A stretch of 64,000 nucleotides of DNA from an uncultured Flavobacteriaceae bacterium (GTDB lineage: Bacteria > Bacteroidota > Bacteroidia > Flavobacteriales > Flavobacteriaceae): positions 1,054,001-1,118,000 of the forward strand of contig CANMFO010000001.1 of the NCBI GenBank assembly GCA_947497245.1, written 5' to 3'. The position numbers and the translations under genes are program-made. Positions 17,040 through 25,786 of the stretch are shown here, in pieces (the stretch's first letter is position 1; each line of letters starts with the position of its first letter). The notes under the pieces were generated by a model that did not search any database, was not told the DNA's origin, and saw nothing but the letters and a program-made list of their open reading frames with translations.

Positions 17040-18890
17040 CTATAGGTCAAAAGGCCCTATAAAGCCCCAATTCAGGGCCGCATTGGAAATTACATACTGC
17101 GTTCCGGTACCATCGAACAACAAGTATTGGATATTGTTGCCCAAAAAGAAGCCTATCCCCGCGCCGACCTTATCGAAAGGTAGGCTGCCGTTCCCCCAAG
17201 ATGAAATATTGCTCTCCCCGTTGAACTGGTTGGGGTTGTTTGAATATCGGGAGTACCGTGTGCCATCGCGGTTGATCATATAACGATCGGAGGGCCCTCC
17301 GCTATAGCTCCTGAATACCATGGCCCCAATACCGTTGACCGCGAACGGATTGTTACCGGCGGCCAAGTTTTCAATATTATTGAGGTTGCTCCTCCAGGTT
17401 TCCCCATCGAGCACGTAGTTGTAGAACAGTCCACTCTGTGACATGAACATTAAGGTCGTATTTATACTGCTGCCCAGGGAGGTATTGCAGGCCGCGCCGA
17501 TGCCGTCGTTGCCAAAGGGATAGGTTCCTTCAAACAGTTCCTCGATGGGGAACGGACCTTCCAACTGGGCGTTGGCACTCCGCATAAATTGCTTTCCATC
17601 CTTGCTGATCAGCACAAATTCGGTGCCCTCCACACAAAATGCAGCCCCAACCGGGCCCATTTTGGACACTACCTGGCCCTTCCAATGGGCCGTATGGATG
17701 GGTTCACCTCCTACCGGTGCCGGTGCACATTCGGTAACATCGTATTTTGTTGCCAACTGAACCCCTACGATTTGGTTGGTGTTCACGCTTCGTACCACAT
17801 AACTCAAGGGCAGTCCTGAGGATATGGTACTGCTTTCGGCCAACAGATTGACCAATTCCGACAAATTGCCCCCAATGGTGCGTATGGTGGATTCAGATTC
17901 CCCTCCAAAGGCCATGACCTTGATCTTGACCTCACTGAGGTCGTTCAAGTAGGAGGCGTCGATCTCCACATCGGTCTTTCCGGCCACCGCTTGGAACTCG
18001 GCATCCACCGCAGCATTCATCTCGGTATAGGACGAAGTGGATTCAATAAGCATATAGTAGATGCGCCCGTAAGAAACATCACTGATGTAGGTCGCCGGGT
18101 TGCCCGCCTGGACATATTTTTCCAAATCAGCGGGAGTGACCGAATCGGCGAACAATCCTTTCAGGCTTGTGGGAATGTCAAAGGACATGGTGTAAAAGTT
18201 CTGTTTCAGTTCCACAAGGATTCGGTTGTACTCCTTTTCCGAACTAAAATCAAAATCGGCGCTGATATCGGCAAAGGCATTTTCAAAATCGACTCCCAAG
18301 CTCAGGGCAAGGGCCTGCCTGCTCTGTACCTGACTGTAGTTGAACGAAAAATTGGCCGGTAGGTCTTGGGGGGCACTGGCAATGATATTGTTCATCGCGT
18401 CCTGAATCGAGCTTTTGGCCACTTTGTCGACGGTAAAACTGGAGTTCAGGTTACCATTGTTCAGATTATAGGAAATCGTACCCCCGGACCGCTCAACCGC
18501 GATCACGTCGGGCGTGGCCTTTCGCAGGGACTTTCCCTGCAACAGGCTGCCGGGATAGATTACCGAAGCGTTCGGATTAAAAAGCGGAAAACCGTCCCTT
18601 CCGGTACCCCCGCTCCTCAGGGCATCGTAAGTGGTCGTTTTACAGTTCCACACCTCGCCATCGATGACTTCGTTGGTCTCTGTTTCCGCCACCATCTCCT
18701 CGGAATTCTCCGTGGCCTCGAAGCCCCCAGCATTGGTTACTATACTATTGAACTCGACTTCAGGATCTTTCTGCTCCGTTTCGGGATTTGGGTTCGTGTC
18801 ATCACTTCCACTGTCCTTGCTGCAGGCCAGGCTAAGGAAGAGAAATGCAAAGGTGGATAGTTGCTTCAAGCGAATTGGTCTTGTTTTCAT
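17040..18890 (-). CDS. Cholesterol-dependent-cytolysin-like lipoprotein with propeller-like C-terminus
   Basis: A 616-residue protein from the ATG at 18890. Residues 1-23 are a signal ending in lipobox LSLAC, followed by an acidic linker. Residues about 80-388 match the thiol-activated cytolysin core: VIYPGSLLQGK, VELKQNFYTMSFDIP, VSYGRIYYMLIESTSS, VMAFGGESES and the closing TKYDVTEC. The membrane-binding domain 4 with its Trp-rich undecapeptide is missing. Instead residues about 395-616 hold some four repeats of a beta unit with a GxxPFxxxGIGA end (PFGNDGIGAA, PFAVNGIGAM, PFDKVGAGIG), resembling a small four-bladed propeller. CDC-like proteins without the cholesterol motif are known in Bacteroidota (Elizabethkingia). 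Pore formation and target are inference. A TPR/HTH regulator is divergent. Confidence 0.85.
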   Translation of the reverse strand: MKTRPIRLKQLSTFAFLFLSLACSKDSGSDDTNPNPETEQKDPEVEFNSIVTNAGGFEATENSEEMVAETETNEVIDGEVWNCKTTTYDALRSGGTGRDGFPLFNPNASVIYPGSLLQGKSLRKATPDVIAVERSGGTISYNLNNGNLNSSFTVDKVAKSSIQDAMNNIIASAPQDLPANFSFNYSQVQSRQALALSLGVDFENAFADISADFDFSSEKEYNRILVELKQNFYTMSFDIPTSLKGLFADSVTPADLEKYVQAGNPATYISDVSYGRIYYMLIESTSSYTEMNAAVDAEFQAVAGKTDVEIDASYLNDLSEVKIKVMAFGGESESTIRTIGGNLSELVNLLAESSTISSGLPLSYVVRSVNTNQIVGVQLATKYDVTECAPAPVGGEPIHTAHWKGQVVSKMGPVGAAFCVEGTEFVLISKDGKQFMRSANAQLEGPFPIEELFEGTYPFGNDGIGAACNTSLGSSINTTLMFMSQSGLFYNYVLDGETWRSNLNNIENLAAGNNPFAVNGIGAMVFRSYSGGPSDRYMINRDGTRYSRYSNNPNQFNGESNISSWGNGSLPFDKVGAGIGFFLGNNIQYLLFDGTGTQYVISNAALNWGFIGPFDL

Positions 18891-18919
18891 AATAATATGG
18901 TTTAAAGGATTCAACACTT

Positions 18920-18927
18920 CAAAACTA
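18920..18927 (-). promoter_or_regulatory. Predicted -7 box of the cytolysin-like gene
   Basis: TAGTTTTG on the minus strand is an exact TAnnTTTG, 30 bp before the ATG. No TTG lies at the -33 position, but the palindrome at 18953-18968 is centred about 46 bp upstream of the expected transcription start, which suits an activator-dependent promoter. Confidence 0.45.
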
Positions 18928-18952
18928 TCTCCCAAGCAGGGGCCCACCTAAT

Positions 18953-18968
18953 TTTGTCCATGGACAAA
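18953..18968. repeat. Perfect 16-bp palindrome, candidate operator
   Basis: TTTGTCCATGGACAAA reads the same on both strands. It lies between divergent genes, and half of it recurs as TCCATGGACAA at 19113-19123. This is the form of a dimeric regulator site. Confidence 0.5.
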
Positions 18969-19200
18969 GTATGGACAGCATCCGGAAATCAACGGGTATC
19001 GGGAGATGGACAAGTGCCATCCCGAAAATTCTAGAAAACCTTACCAACCCCAATAAAAAAGGGAGGTTCCAGACACTTCCTTCCTAGTAGTCCACAGAAA
19101 TTGGGTGGACATTCCATGGACAAGCGTTCTTTGGAGTATGGATGGGGCATGATCATCCATGCATAAATTAACTATATTCGAATGGACCAAAAACCAACTC

Positions 19201-21084
19201 ATGAAAACCCACTTGTTCCTGTTGTGCAGCTTCTTTTGTGGATGCAATCTGTTTTCCCAAACTTTCTTTCGAGAAAAATCGGATAGTTTGTTGGGCGTTT
19301 ATAGGGGGCAGACCGAATTACCCGCAAAGGTGGAGACGCTAGGCTCCCTAATAGACCTATATATTTATAATGATGCCACCGTTGCCAAGTCGTATACCCT
19401 GGAAATGATGTCCATTTCCGAAAATGGGGATTATGGGGAAGGAATGATCTTGAGCCACTTGAACTTGGGATACTACTACTACACTCTTGAAAAAATGGAT
19501 TCCGCAACGTTTCACATGCAAAAGACGTTGGATCTCGCAAAAATGAACGGGGTGGAAACGGGTGTGGTGAAAGCGCTATCCAACCTATCGTTGATACAGG
19601 GCCATAAGGGGGACTATGCTTCGGCCATAAAATTGATGGACTCGGTGGCAAATATATACCTGATGAAAAAAGATTATCTTAATTATGGGGTATCGATCAA
19701 CAACAATGCCGCCCACTACTATGACCAGGGGGATTACCTAAAGGCCATGGAGGGGTACCGGCATGCCCTTAAAATATTGGATACTATTGACAGGGAGCCC
19801 TATCGCAAAGCGGATGTACTAAGAAATATCGGGAAGCTGAATACGCGACAGGGAAATCACAACAAGGCCCTGGACTATTTTTCCCAGGCCCTGACGGTCT
19901 ACCTTGAGATAGAGGACAATTTGTATGCGGCCTCTACGCTGATCGATATGGGAAGCGTCCATTCGAACCTGGAAGACGATGACCAGGCCATAGAATACTA
20001 CAAAAGGGGCCTTGAGGTAAGCATACGGAGCAACAACCCCAGTACGGCCATACTGGCCTATGGAAACATGGGAATCGCCTATAAAGATCAGGGAAAATAT
20101 GTCCAGGCCATAGAAAACCTGAAAAAATGCCTAACGTATGACAAACAGGAACTTTCGGATATCAACGAGGTCATATACCTCTACCAAATAGGGAATGCAT
20201 ATACGTTGTCGAACGATTTTGCCAACGCCGCAAGCTATTTGAACCGGTCCGTAGCGCTCGCCACTTCTGGCCGTATCGGAAACGAGATGCTCAATGCACT
20301 GAATTACCGCTCTCTGAATTTTGAAAAAAGTGGACAACTTGAAAATGCGCTGGTCGATATCAAAAAATCCCAGGAAATAAAGGATAGTCTCTTTTCCATG
20401 GAGAAAACAAAGCAAATTGAAGAATTGCAGGCCATCTACGAAACGGAAAAAAAGGAAGCGGCCATCGGGCTGCAAAAAGAGGAAATCAAAACCTTGAACG
20501 AGAGGGCAAAAGTAGACAAGTTGTCCAAAGGGCTGTATGCTGGTGGGATGTTTTCTTTTGTAACCATTTCCGGCCTTTTGTACTTCGGGTTCCGCCAACG
20601 TATCAAAAAGAATCGGATCGCCCGTGAAAAACAAGAAGAGATCTACAGACGGGAAATCGAATACAAAAAGAAAGAATTGGCCAGCCAAACCCTACATTTG
20701 GTGCAAAAGAACACTTTTATCCAAGAACTAAAGGAGAACCTGGAGCATTTACGAGGCTCTCCGGAAAGGTTCAAAATAGAATTCAGGCGAATTGTTATGC
20801 TCCTGAAAAAGCAGAGCGCCGAGGACCAGGATTGGGAGGTGTTCAAGACCTACTTTGCCCAGGTACACAACGATTTCGACCAAAAACTGAAGACCATCTA
20901 TTCCGATATCACCGAAAAAGAGATCCGATTGGCCGCCTTTTTACGCATGAACCTGTCGACCAAGGAAATTGCGGCCATGTTGAACGTAATGCCGGACAGT
21001 ATCTTAAAATCGAAATACCGTTTGAAGAAGAAATTGCAGTTGGACAAGGAAATAGACCTGAACAGTTTCTTAAATACTTTGTAA
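19201..21084 (+). CDS. TPR-repeat membrane protein with C-terminal helix-turn-helix
   Basis: A 627-residue protein from the ATG at 19201, chosen because a signal-like segment (THLFLLCSFFCGC) then begins the protein. About eight TPR units follow (for example DYLKAMEGYRHALKIL, NHNKALDYFSQALTVY, DDQAIEYYKRGLEV), then a coiled coil, one membrane span near GLYAGGMFSFVTISGLLYF, a second charged coiled coil, and a C-terminal LuxR-like helix-turn-helix (ITEKEIRLAAFLRMNLSTKE). This layout is common in Bacteroidota: an extracytoplasmic TPR sensor linked to a cytoplasmic DNA-binding end. It is divergent from the cytolysin-like gene, so regulation of that gene is a fair inference. TATATTCG at 19173-19180 is a weak -7 box. 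Confidence 0.85.
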   Translation: MKTHLFLLCSFFCGCNLFSQTFFREKSDSLLGVYRGQTELPAKVETLGSLIDLYIYNDATVAKSYTLEMMSISENGDYGEGMILSHLNLGYYYYTLEKMDSATFHMQKTLDLAKMNGVETGVVKALSNLSLIQGHKGDYASAIKLMDSVANIYLMKKDYLNYGVSINNNAAHYYDQGDYLKAMEGYRHALKILDTIDREPYRKADVLRNIGKLNTRQGNHNKALDYFSQALTVYLEIEDNLYAASTLIDMGSVHSNLEDDDQAIEYYKRGLEVSIRSNNPSTAILAYGNMGIAYKDQGKYVQAIENLKKCLTYDKQELSDINEVIYLYQIGNAYTLSNDFANAASYLNRSVALATSGRIGNEMLNALNYRSLNFEKSGQLENALVDIKKSQEIKDSLFSMEKTKQIEELQAIYETEKKEAAIGLQKEEIKTLNERAKVDKLSKGLYAGGMFSFVTISGLLYFGFRQRIKKNRIAREKQEEIYRREIEYKKKELASQTLHLVQKNTFIQELKENLEHLRGSPERFKIEFRRIVMLLKKQSAEDQDWEVFKTYFAQVHNDFDQKLKTIYSDITEKEIRLAAFLRMNLSTKEIAAMLNVMPDSILKSKYRLKKKLQLDKEIDLNSFLNTL

Positions 21085-21171
21085 AGTTTCTTCCTTTTGA
21101 TTTTGGTGCCCTAACTTTGCGAACAACATCAAAAATACAGGGGACTACCGCCTTGTGGCAAATGAAGATAA

Positions 21172-21579
21172 ATGGATAGTTCAAAAAAGATCATCCTTTT
21201 CGATGGCGTTTGCAATCTTTGCAACGGTTCCATACAGTTTGTGATCAAACGGGACCGGGACGATGTGTTCCGCTATGCCGCCCTACAGAGCGAAGCAGGG
21301 CAAAGACTGGTATCCGAACGAAATATCGATCTCTCCAAGGTAGATTCCATTCTGGTGATCGAGCCGGGAGTGGCGTATTTCACCAAGTCCGACGCGGCCC
21401 TCAACATCGGGCGACATTTAAAAGGATACCGCACCATTTCGACCTTACTTCATTTGATTCCCAGCGTTTTACGAAATATCATATACGATTTGATCGCCCG
21501 AAACCGCTATAAATGGTATGGAAAAAAGGAGGAATGTATGGTCCCCGCCCCTGAATTACGTGCCAAATTCCTGGATTAA
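21172..21579 (+). CDS. DCC-family thiol-disulfide oxidoreductase-like protein (DUF393)
   Basis: A 135-residue protein with the family-defining FDGVCNLCN at its N-terminus (Cys14 and Cys17, the DxxCxxC pattern), then FVIKRDRDDVFRYAALQSEAG. The second half has the family's SDAALNIGRHL. A thioredoxin-like redox role is presumed for the family, but evidence is thin. It lies 87 bp after the TPR regulator and is convergent with the CPBP protease gene, overlapping by 4 bp. Confidence 0.9.
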   Translation: MDSSKKIILFDGVCNLCNGSIQFVIKRDRDDVFRYAALQSEAGQRLVSERNIDLSKVDSILVIEPGVAYFTKSDAALNIGRHLKGYRTISTLLHLIPSVLRNIIYDLIARNRYKWYGKKEECMVPAPELRAKFLD

Positions 21580-23426
21580 GCGATGGCGGCCCACCGGGTG
21601 GCATAGTACAGGAGCACCACTACAAAAAAGTTGTTCATAGCATGGAAAATAATCCCAGTGAGCAGCCCTTTGGTCCTCTTTACAAAATGTCCGGTAATCA
21701 GTCCAAAGATGAGGTAGAAGAGAAAGAGACTCAAATCAAAGTGGATCAGGGCAAAGAGCACGGCTTGGAAAATATTGGCAAAAACAAAGCCCGTTTGTTT
21801 TTCAACGGCCCCCAAGATCACGCCCCTGAAAATGAGTTCTTCATATAGAGGGACCACTAAGGAAATCAGGATGACCGCCGCCCCGAACCCATAGGTTTGC
21901 ATAAGGGATACGATTTCGGCCTTGGCGCTGAGCAGGACACTTGGAGCGGTATGCTCCGATAGATCGACGAAGCGCCCCAAAAACTTCAGCAGTATGGCGT
22001 TGAAGATAAGGAACCCTATGCCCAGCGATACCATCCTGACCATTCCCATATTGGTCCGGTAGATATGCTTTAGAACATCCTTTTTCAGCACTAAAACGGT
22101 GGAAAGGGCCATAAGGATGATATAGAACAGCATCCGTGGCGCCAAGCCGTTTTCAACATCCAGCCCATCATAGCTGATCCCGATATCGAAGTAATAGTTG
22201 ACGTATTCCTGATAATCGAAAACCAAGAGTACGGCGTACTGGGCCAGAAGGTATAAAAAGCTGATGGCCCAAAAATGACGTATGCCCCAGTTAAAATGGA
22301 GTTTGGGCACGACGGTCCTATTGGTTTTCCTGAGAAGTCCTCCCAAGCTATATATGGGCAGTACCCATAGATATGGGATGATGAGGACCACTATCACGGA
22401 CAGGAAAAGGAGGAAAAAGTGGAACAATTCGGAAAACCTCCAGGAAAGGAAGGGGTTCTTAAAGGAAATCATCAAACGTTTGACCCCGAAAAAGTCATCG
22501 TTACTATCCAACTTTTGTAGATTTCGGTACGTTAGAAGGGCCGTTTCCGGGCTGGAGTGTTCCAGGTCATGGACGAACAGGTTTTGTACTTTCACCACCC
22601 GGTTCCATTCCTGTACGGTGTCCCGCGCCAAAAACTCCCTGGACAGGTCCAGATCTCCCAGTTCGGACATGACGGTCGCCATTTCGCTGTTGTCGATGTA
22701 GGTAGAATCCGTTTCGGAGATACGATCGAACAGGTAAAGTGCGGTTTCCGGTTCTTTCAACTCCAACAGCAAGGTCGCCTTTTGGTTCATTTTCCACAGC
22801 ATGGTGTCCTGTTCCAAGCGTCCCAACAGTTCCCGTTTGGCCAATCCTAGCTTTCCTTGCTGCTTGTAGATCCGGGCGATGGGAAGGGACAGGTCGAGAC
22901 CGTCGTTCTTTTCCTGTGCCTTCACATAGTAGGCCAGTGCCCTTGCATCCTGTTCCTCTTGCGCTTCCGCGAACATTTGGTAAATGGATGCCTGTTGGGG
23001 ACCAGACCACCGGGCCTCTTCCGCCCTTATCAAATTCTCGGCCTTTTCCAGAGCTTCGAGCTGTGCTTCACCATAGCGGTTTTCGGCCCTGTAGATCACA
23101 ACTTCCGGAACATCGGGATACTGCAGGTACAGGCTGGAAATACACTCCTCCGTCTCTTCTTCCTTGAGGTTGTACTCCTCATATTCATCCCAATACGCGT
23201 TCCCTATAAACTTGCACCGCTCCACCTTGGCCGTAATGCTGCTGGGATGCGTTTCGATATAGGCATTGTACTGATCAAGAATCCGCTGAAAGTTCTGGTC
23301 CTTTGCGCTGCTCAACTGCTCAATATAGAAGGTATGGCTCGCCTCTGTCCCAAAATCAGGTGTGGTCTGTGCAAAAACACCGATGCAGGAAAAAGCAAGG
23401 ATAAAAAACAGGAATTTAGAGCGCAT
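21576..23426 (-). CDS. CPBP-family intramembrane metalloprotease with exported helical N-terminus
   Basis: A 616-residue protein in two parts. Residues 1-20 are a signal peptide, and 21 to about 320 are helical, TPR-like, charged and presumably periplasmic. From about 335 there are roughly eight membrane spans containing the CPBP (Abi) motifs: EELIFR at 529-534, His562 in ALIHFD, and HAMNN at 595-599. These are the metal-binding and catalytic residues of Rce1-like proteases, so it should be active. A large soluble sensor-like region before the CPBP domain is less usual than the bare membrane domain. Substrate unknown. Confidence 0.88.
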   Translation of the reverse strand: MRSKFLFFILAFSCIGVFAQTTPDFGTEASHTFYIEQLSSAKDQNFQRILDQYNAYIETHPSSITAKVERCKFIGNAYWDEYEEYNLKEEETEECISSLYLQYPDVPEVVIYRAENRYGEAQLEALEKAENLIRAEEARWSGPQQASIYQMFAEAQEEQDARALAYYVKAQEKNDGLDLSLPIARIYKQQGKLGLAKRELLGRLEQDTMLWKMNQKATLLLELKEPETALYLFDRISETDSTYIDNSEMATVMSELGDLDLSREFLARDTVQEWNRVVKVQNLFVHDLEHSSPETALLTYRNLQKLDSNDDFFGVKRLMISFKNPFLSWRFSELFHFFLLFLSVIVVLIIPYLWVLPIYSLGGLLRKTNRTVVPKLHFNWGIRHFWAISFLYLLAQYAVLLVFDYQEYVNYYFDIGISYDGLDVENGLAPRMLFYIILMALSTVLVLKKDVLKHIYRTNMGMVRMVSLGIGFLIFNAILLKFLGRFVDLSEHTAPSVLLSAKAEIVSLMQTYGFGAAVILISLVVPLYEELIFRGVILGAVEKQTGFVFANIFQAVLFALIHFDLSLFLFYLIFGLITGHFVKRTKGLLTGIIFHAMNNFFVVVLLYYATRWAAIA

Positions 23427-23585
23427 CTTAGGTCGGTTTGGGGGAAAAGATAAGGTTTATCCTAAGTAACGCAAAAAACACATCCAAAGTACACCTTCCC
23501 TCATTCAAAGTCGGTGTTCCCACAGTTATGGTTTTATAGAAGACCACCTTTCGATAGGTTTATGGCAACTTTAAAACAATGAACC

Positions 23586-25664
23586 ATGAAACATCTTTTC
23601 TTTTTATTGATCCTTAGCCCGCTCTTGGTATTGGGCACCGACCCAAAACTTCCTTCGGAAATAAAAGAGGTGACCGTATACCTCAAAGGAGCCGAAATAA
23701 CCCGTACGGCACTTTGCCATCTCAAACCCGGTACTTCCGAAGTGATCCTTACCGGGCTTTCGACAAAAATTGATGAGAGCAGCATTCAAATTTCTGGATT
23801 GCGGTCCGTTTCCATCCTATCCGTGGCATACGATATCAATTACATTCCCAAAATGGTCAATACGTCGGAGTCTGTGCCCCTACAGGCCCAAATCGATGAA
23901 ATTGACGCCAAGGTGGCCCATTTAAAAAACACCATAGCCGGATTGGAGGAGGAGGCCCAGGTTATCTATACCAATAGAACAATTGGCACCAGGCTCAGAG
24001 CCCTGGAACTTGAAAAAATAAAGGAAATCAGCACCTACTTCCGCGAACGCATTACGGCCATTAAGAATGCCATTTTTAAATCCAACCTGGAAATCAACCA
24101 GCTAACCGAAACGTCCCGTTCTATAAAAAAACAACTGGCGGAACTGAACCACCTTCCCGAAAAAGAGCAGGGAGAAATCAAAATCAAATTCGATGCCCCG
24201 GTCGCCACTGATTTGAACCTTCATATTTCTTACCACGTTCGGGATGCCGGGTGGGTCCCAAACTATGATATTAAATCCAAAGGTATCGATGCCCCCCTGG
24301 AACTCTCCTACAAGGCCCATGTATATCAGAAAACCGGAAAGGATTGGAACGATGTGGACATCACTTTATCCACGGGAAACCCGAACCTTAATATGAACAG
24401 GCCCGAGCTGGGTTCCAAGTATTTGAACTTCACTAGGGGCCATTCCAGAGCGAACCGCCCAAAAGTAGCCAAAAAACAGCATTATGTCCATAACCCTTCC
24501 GTAAAGCGGATCAGCGGAACGGTGTCCGATGAATCCGGTGCCCCATTGCCCGGGGCCAACGTGATGGTCAAAGGGTCTGGTAGAGGCGTACAGACCGATT
24601 TCGACGGCCACTTTTTACTTGAGGTAGGGAACGGGGAGGAATTGAAGGTTTCCTATCTTGGATTTCATACCGAAGAAATACCCATTTATTCCTCGGTAAT
24701 GAACATACGGCTCAACGAAGACACACAAACATTGGACGAAGTGGTGGTGGTCGGCTTTGGCACCAGCAGTAAAAAGTCCATTACCGGGGCCGTGGGTTCC
24801 GTTTCGAATGGGCAGCATTTGGCAGGGAGGGTTGCGGGAATTTCGGTTGCAAAAGGCTCCCGTCCCGAACCTCCCCAACTGCCGATTTACATCATAGATG
24901 GGGTGCCGGCCGATGATTTTGTGGAAGGAGATCTGGATGAAAGTGAAATAGCGTCAAGGGAGGTTTTAAAAGGGACCCGAGCTACCTCAATCTATGGTGC
25001 CCGGGCGGCCGCAGGAGTTGTCGTGATAACCACAAAGAAGAGTAGCCCGCAAGATGATGTTGCCAACACCAAGTTTATTATCAAGAAACGCTATTCCATT
25101 GCTTCCGACGGGGATATTACCGCTATTGAGATCAATGCGTATACCTTAGCTGCCCAATACGAATATTTTGCGGCACCCATCATCAACGAAAATGTTTTTC
25201 TGACCACCGTCTTCAAGGACTGGGAAAAGTACAACCTGCTCCCTGGGGAGGCAAGTATTTATTTCAAGGGTGCTTTTGCCGGAAAAACCACGCTTGATCC
25301 CTATACCACAAAAAAGGAGATGACCGTTTCCCTGGGCATTGACCCGAACATCACCGTGGTCCGCAAACAAAACCGGAATTTTAAGAGCAAATCGTTCATG
25401 GGAAACAGTCGCATTTTGAACCGTATTTATGACATCGAGATTAAAAACAACAAAAATACGGCCATCGATCTCAAGCTCTTGGACCGGATTCCCATTTCAC
25501 AGAACAAAGAAATCAAATTGGACGATGTGGAGACCTATGATGCCGAGTTCGATAAAAAGAAAGGGCTCCTGAGCTGGAAGATAGGGCTCTCGAGCAAGGA
25601 AACAAAAACCAAGACCTTCTCGTTTCGGGTAAGATACCCAAGGTATCGCACCATATCACTTTAA
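23586..25664 (+). CDS. MuiA-like DUF4140/DUF4139 protein with inserted SusC-type regulatory and plug segment
   Basis: A 692-residue exported protein (signal MKHLFFLLILSPLLVLG). Residues 25-100: DUF4140 (EIKEVTVYLKGAEITR). About 95-190: coiled coil. About 208-270: start of DUF4139 (AGWVPNYDI, LSYKAHVYQKTGKDW). Then comes an insertion: 306-380 is a carboxypeptidase-regulatory-like beta domain (GTVSDESGAPLPGANV, TDFDGHF), and 383-485 looks like a TonB-receptor plug (TLDEVVVVGFG, IYIIDGVP, IYGARAAAGVVVITTKK). DUF4139 resumes at about 495 and runs to the end. A SusC N-terminal module thus sits within a DUF4139 fold without any outer-membrane barrel. MuiA was named for a mucoidy inhibitor; the molecular function is unknown. 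Confidence 0.85.
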   Translation: MKHLFFLLILSPLLVLGTDPKLPSEIKEVTVYLKGAEITRTALCHLKPGTSEVILTGLSTKIDESSIQISGLRSVSILSVAYDINYIPKMVNTSESVPLQAQIDEIDAKVAHLKNTIAGLEEEAQVIYTNRTIGTRLRALELEKIKEISTYFRERITAIKNAIFKSNLEINQLTETSRSIKKQLAELNHLPEKEQGEIKIKFDAPVATDLNLHISYHVRDAGWVPNYDIKSKGIDAPLELSYKAHVYQKTGKDWNDVDITLSTGNPNLNMNRPELGSKYLNFTRGHSRANRPKVAKKQHYVHNPSVKRISGTVSDESGAPLPGANVMVKGSGRGVQTDFDGHFLLEVGNGEELKVSYLGFHTEEIPIYSSVMNIRLNEDTQTLDEVVVVGFGTSSKKSITGAVGSVSNGQHLAGRVAGISVAKGSRPEPPQLPIYIIDGVPADDFVEGDLDESEIASREVLKGTRATSIYGARAAAGVVVITTKKSSPQDDVANTKFIIKKRYSIASDGDITAIEINAYTLAAQYEYFAAPIINENVFLTTVFKDWEKYNLLPGEASIYFKGAFAGKTTLDPYTTKKEMTVSLGIDPNITVVRKQNRNFKSKSFMGNSRILNRIYDIEIKNNKNTAIDLKLLDRIPISQNKEIKLDDVETYDAEFDKKKGLLSWKIGLSSKETKTKTFSFRVRYPRYRTISL

Positions 25665-25786
25665 AACGGCGCATGAAAAGGCCAAACAACGTTTTCAAAA
25701 AAAGAAGGCGTTGTTTACGCAACCTTTTTACAATCGTATGGACTACCAAATAGCGAAATTATCAAACTTGACAAAACCCCATCCCG

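Larger units (their letters stand above)
18891..19200. other. Divergent intergenic region with repeated ATGGACA words
   Basis: About 310 bp between the cytolysin-like gene and its divergent TPR regulator. It contains the palindrome at 18953-18968, further ATGGACA copies near 18970, 19006 and 19117, and the inverted pair GTCCAC/GTGGAC at 19090-19095 and 19105-19110. No open frame of note. Confidence 0.6.

Noticed and set aside
25684-25717. AACAACG...CGTTGTT hairpin after the MuiA-like gene
   Set aside because: Only 7 bp with a loop of about 20 nt and no proper T run; too weak to call a terminator.
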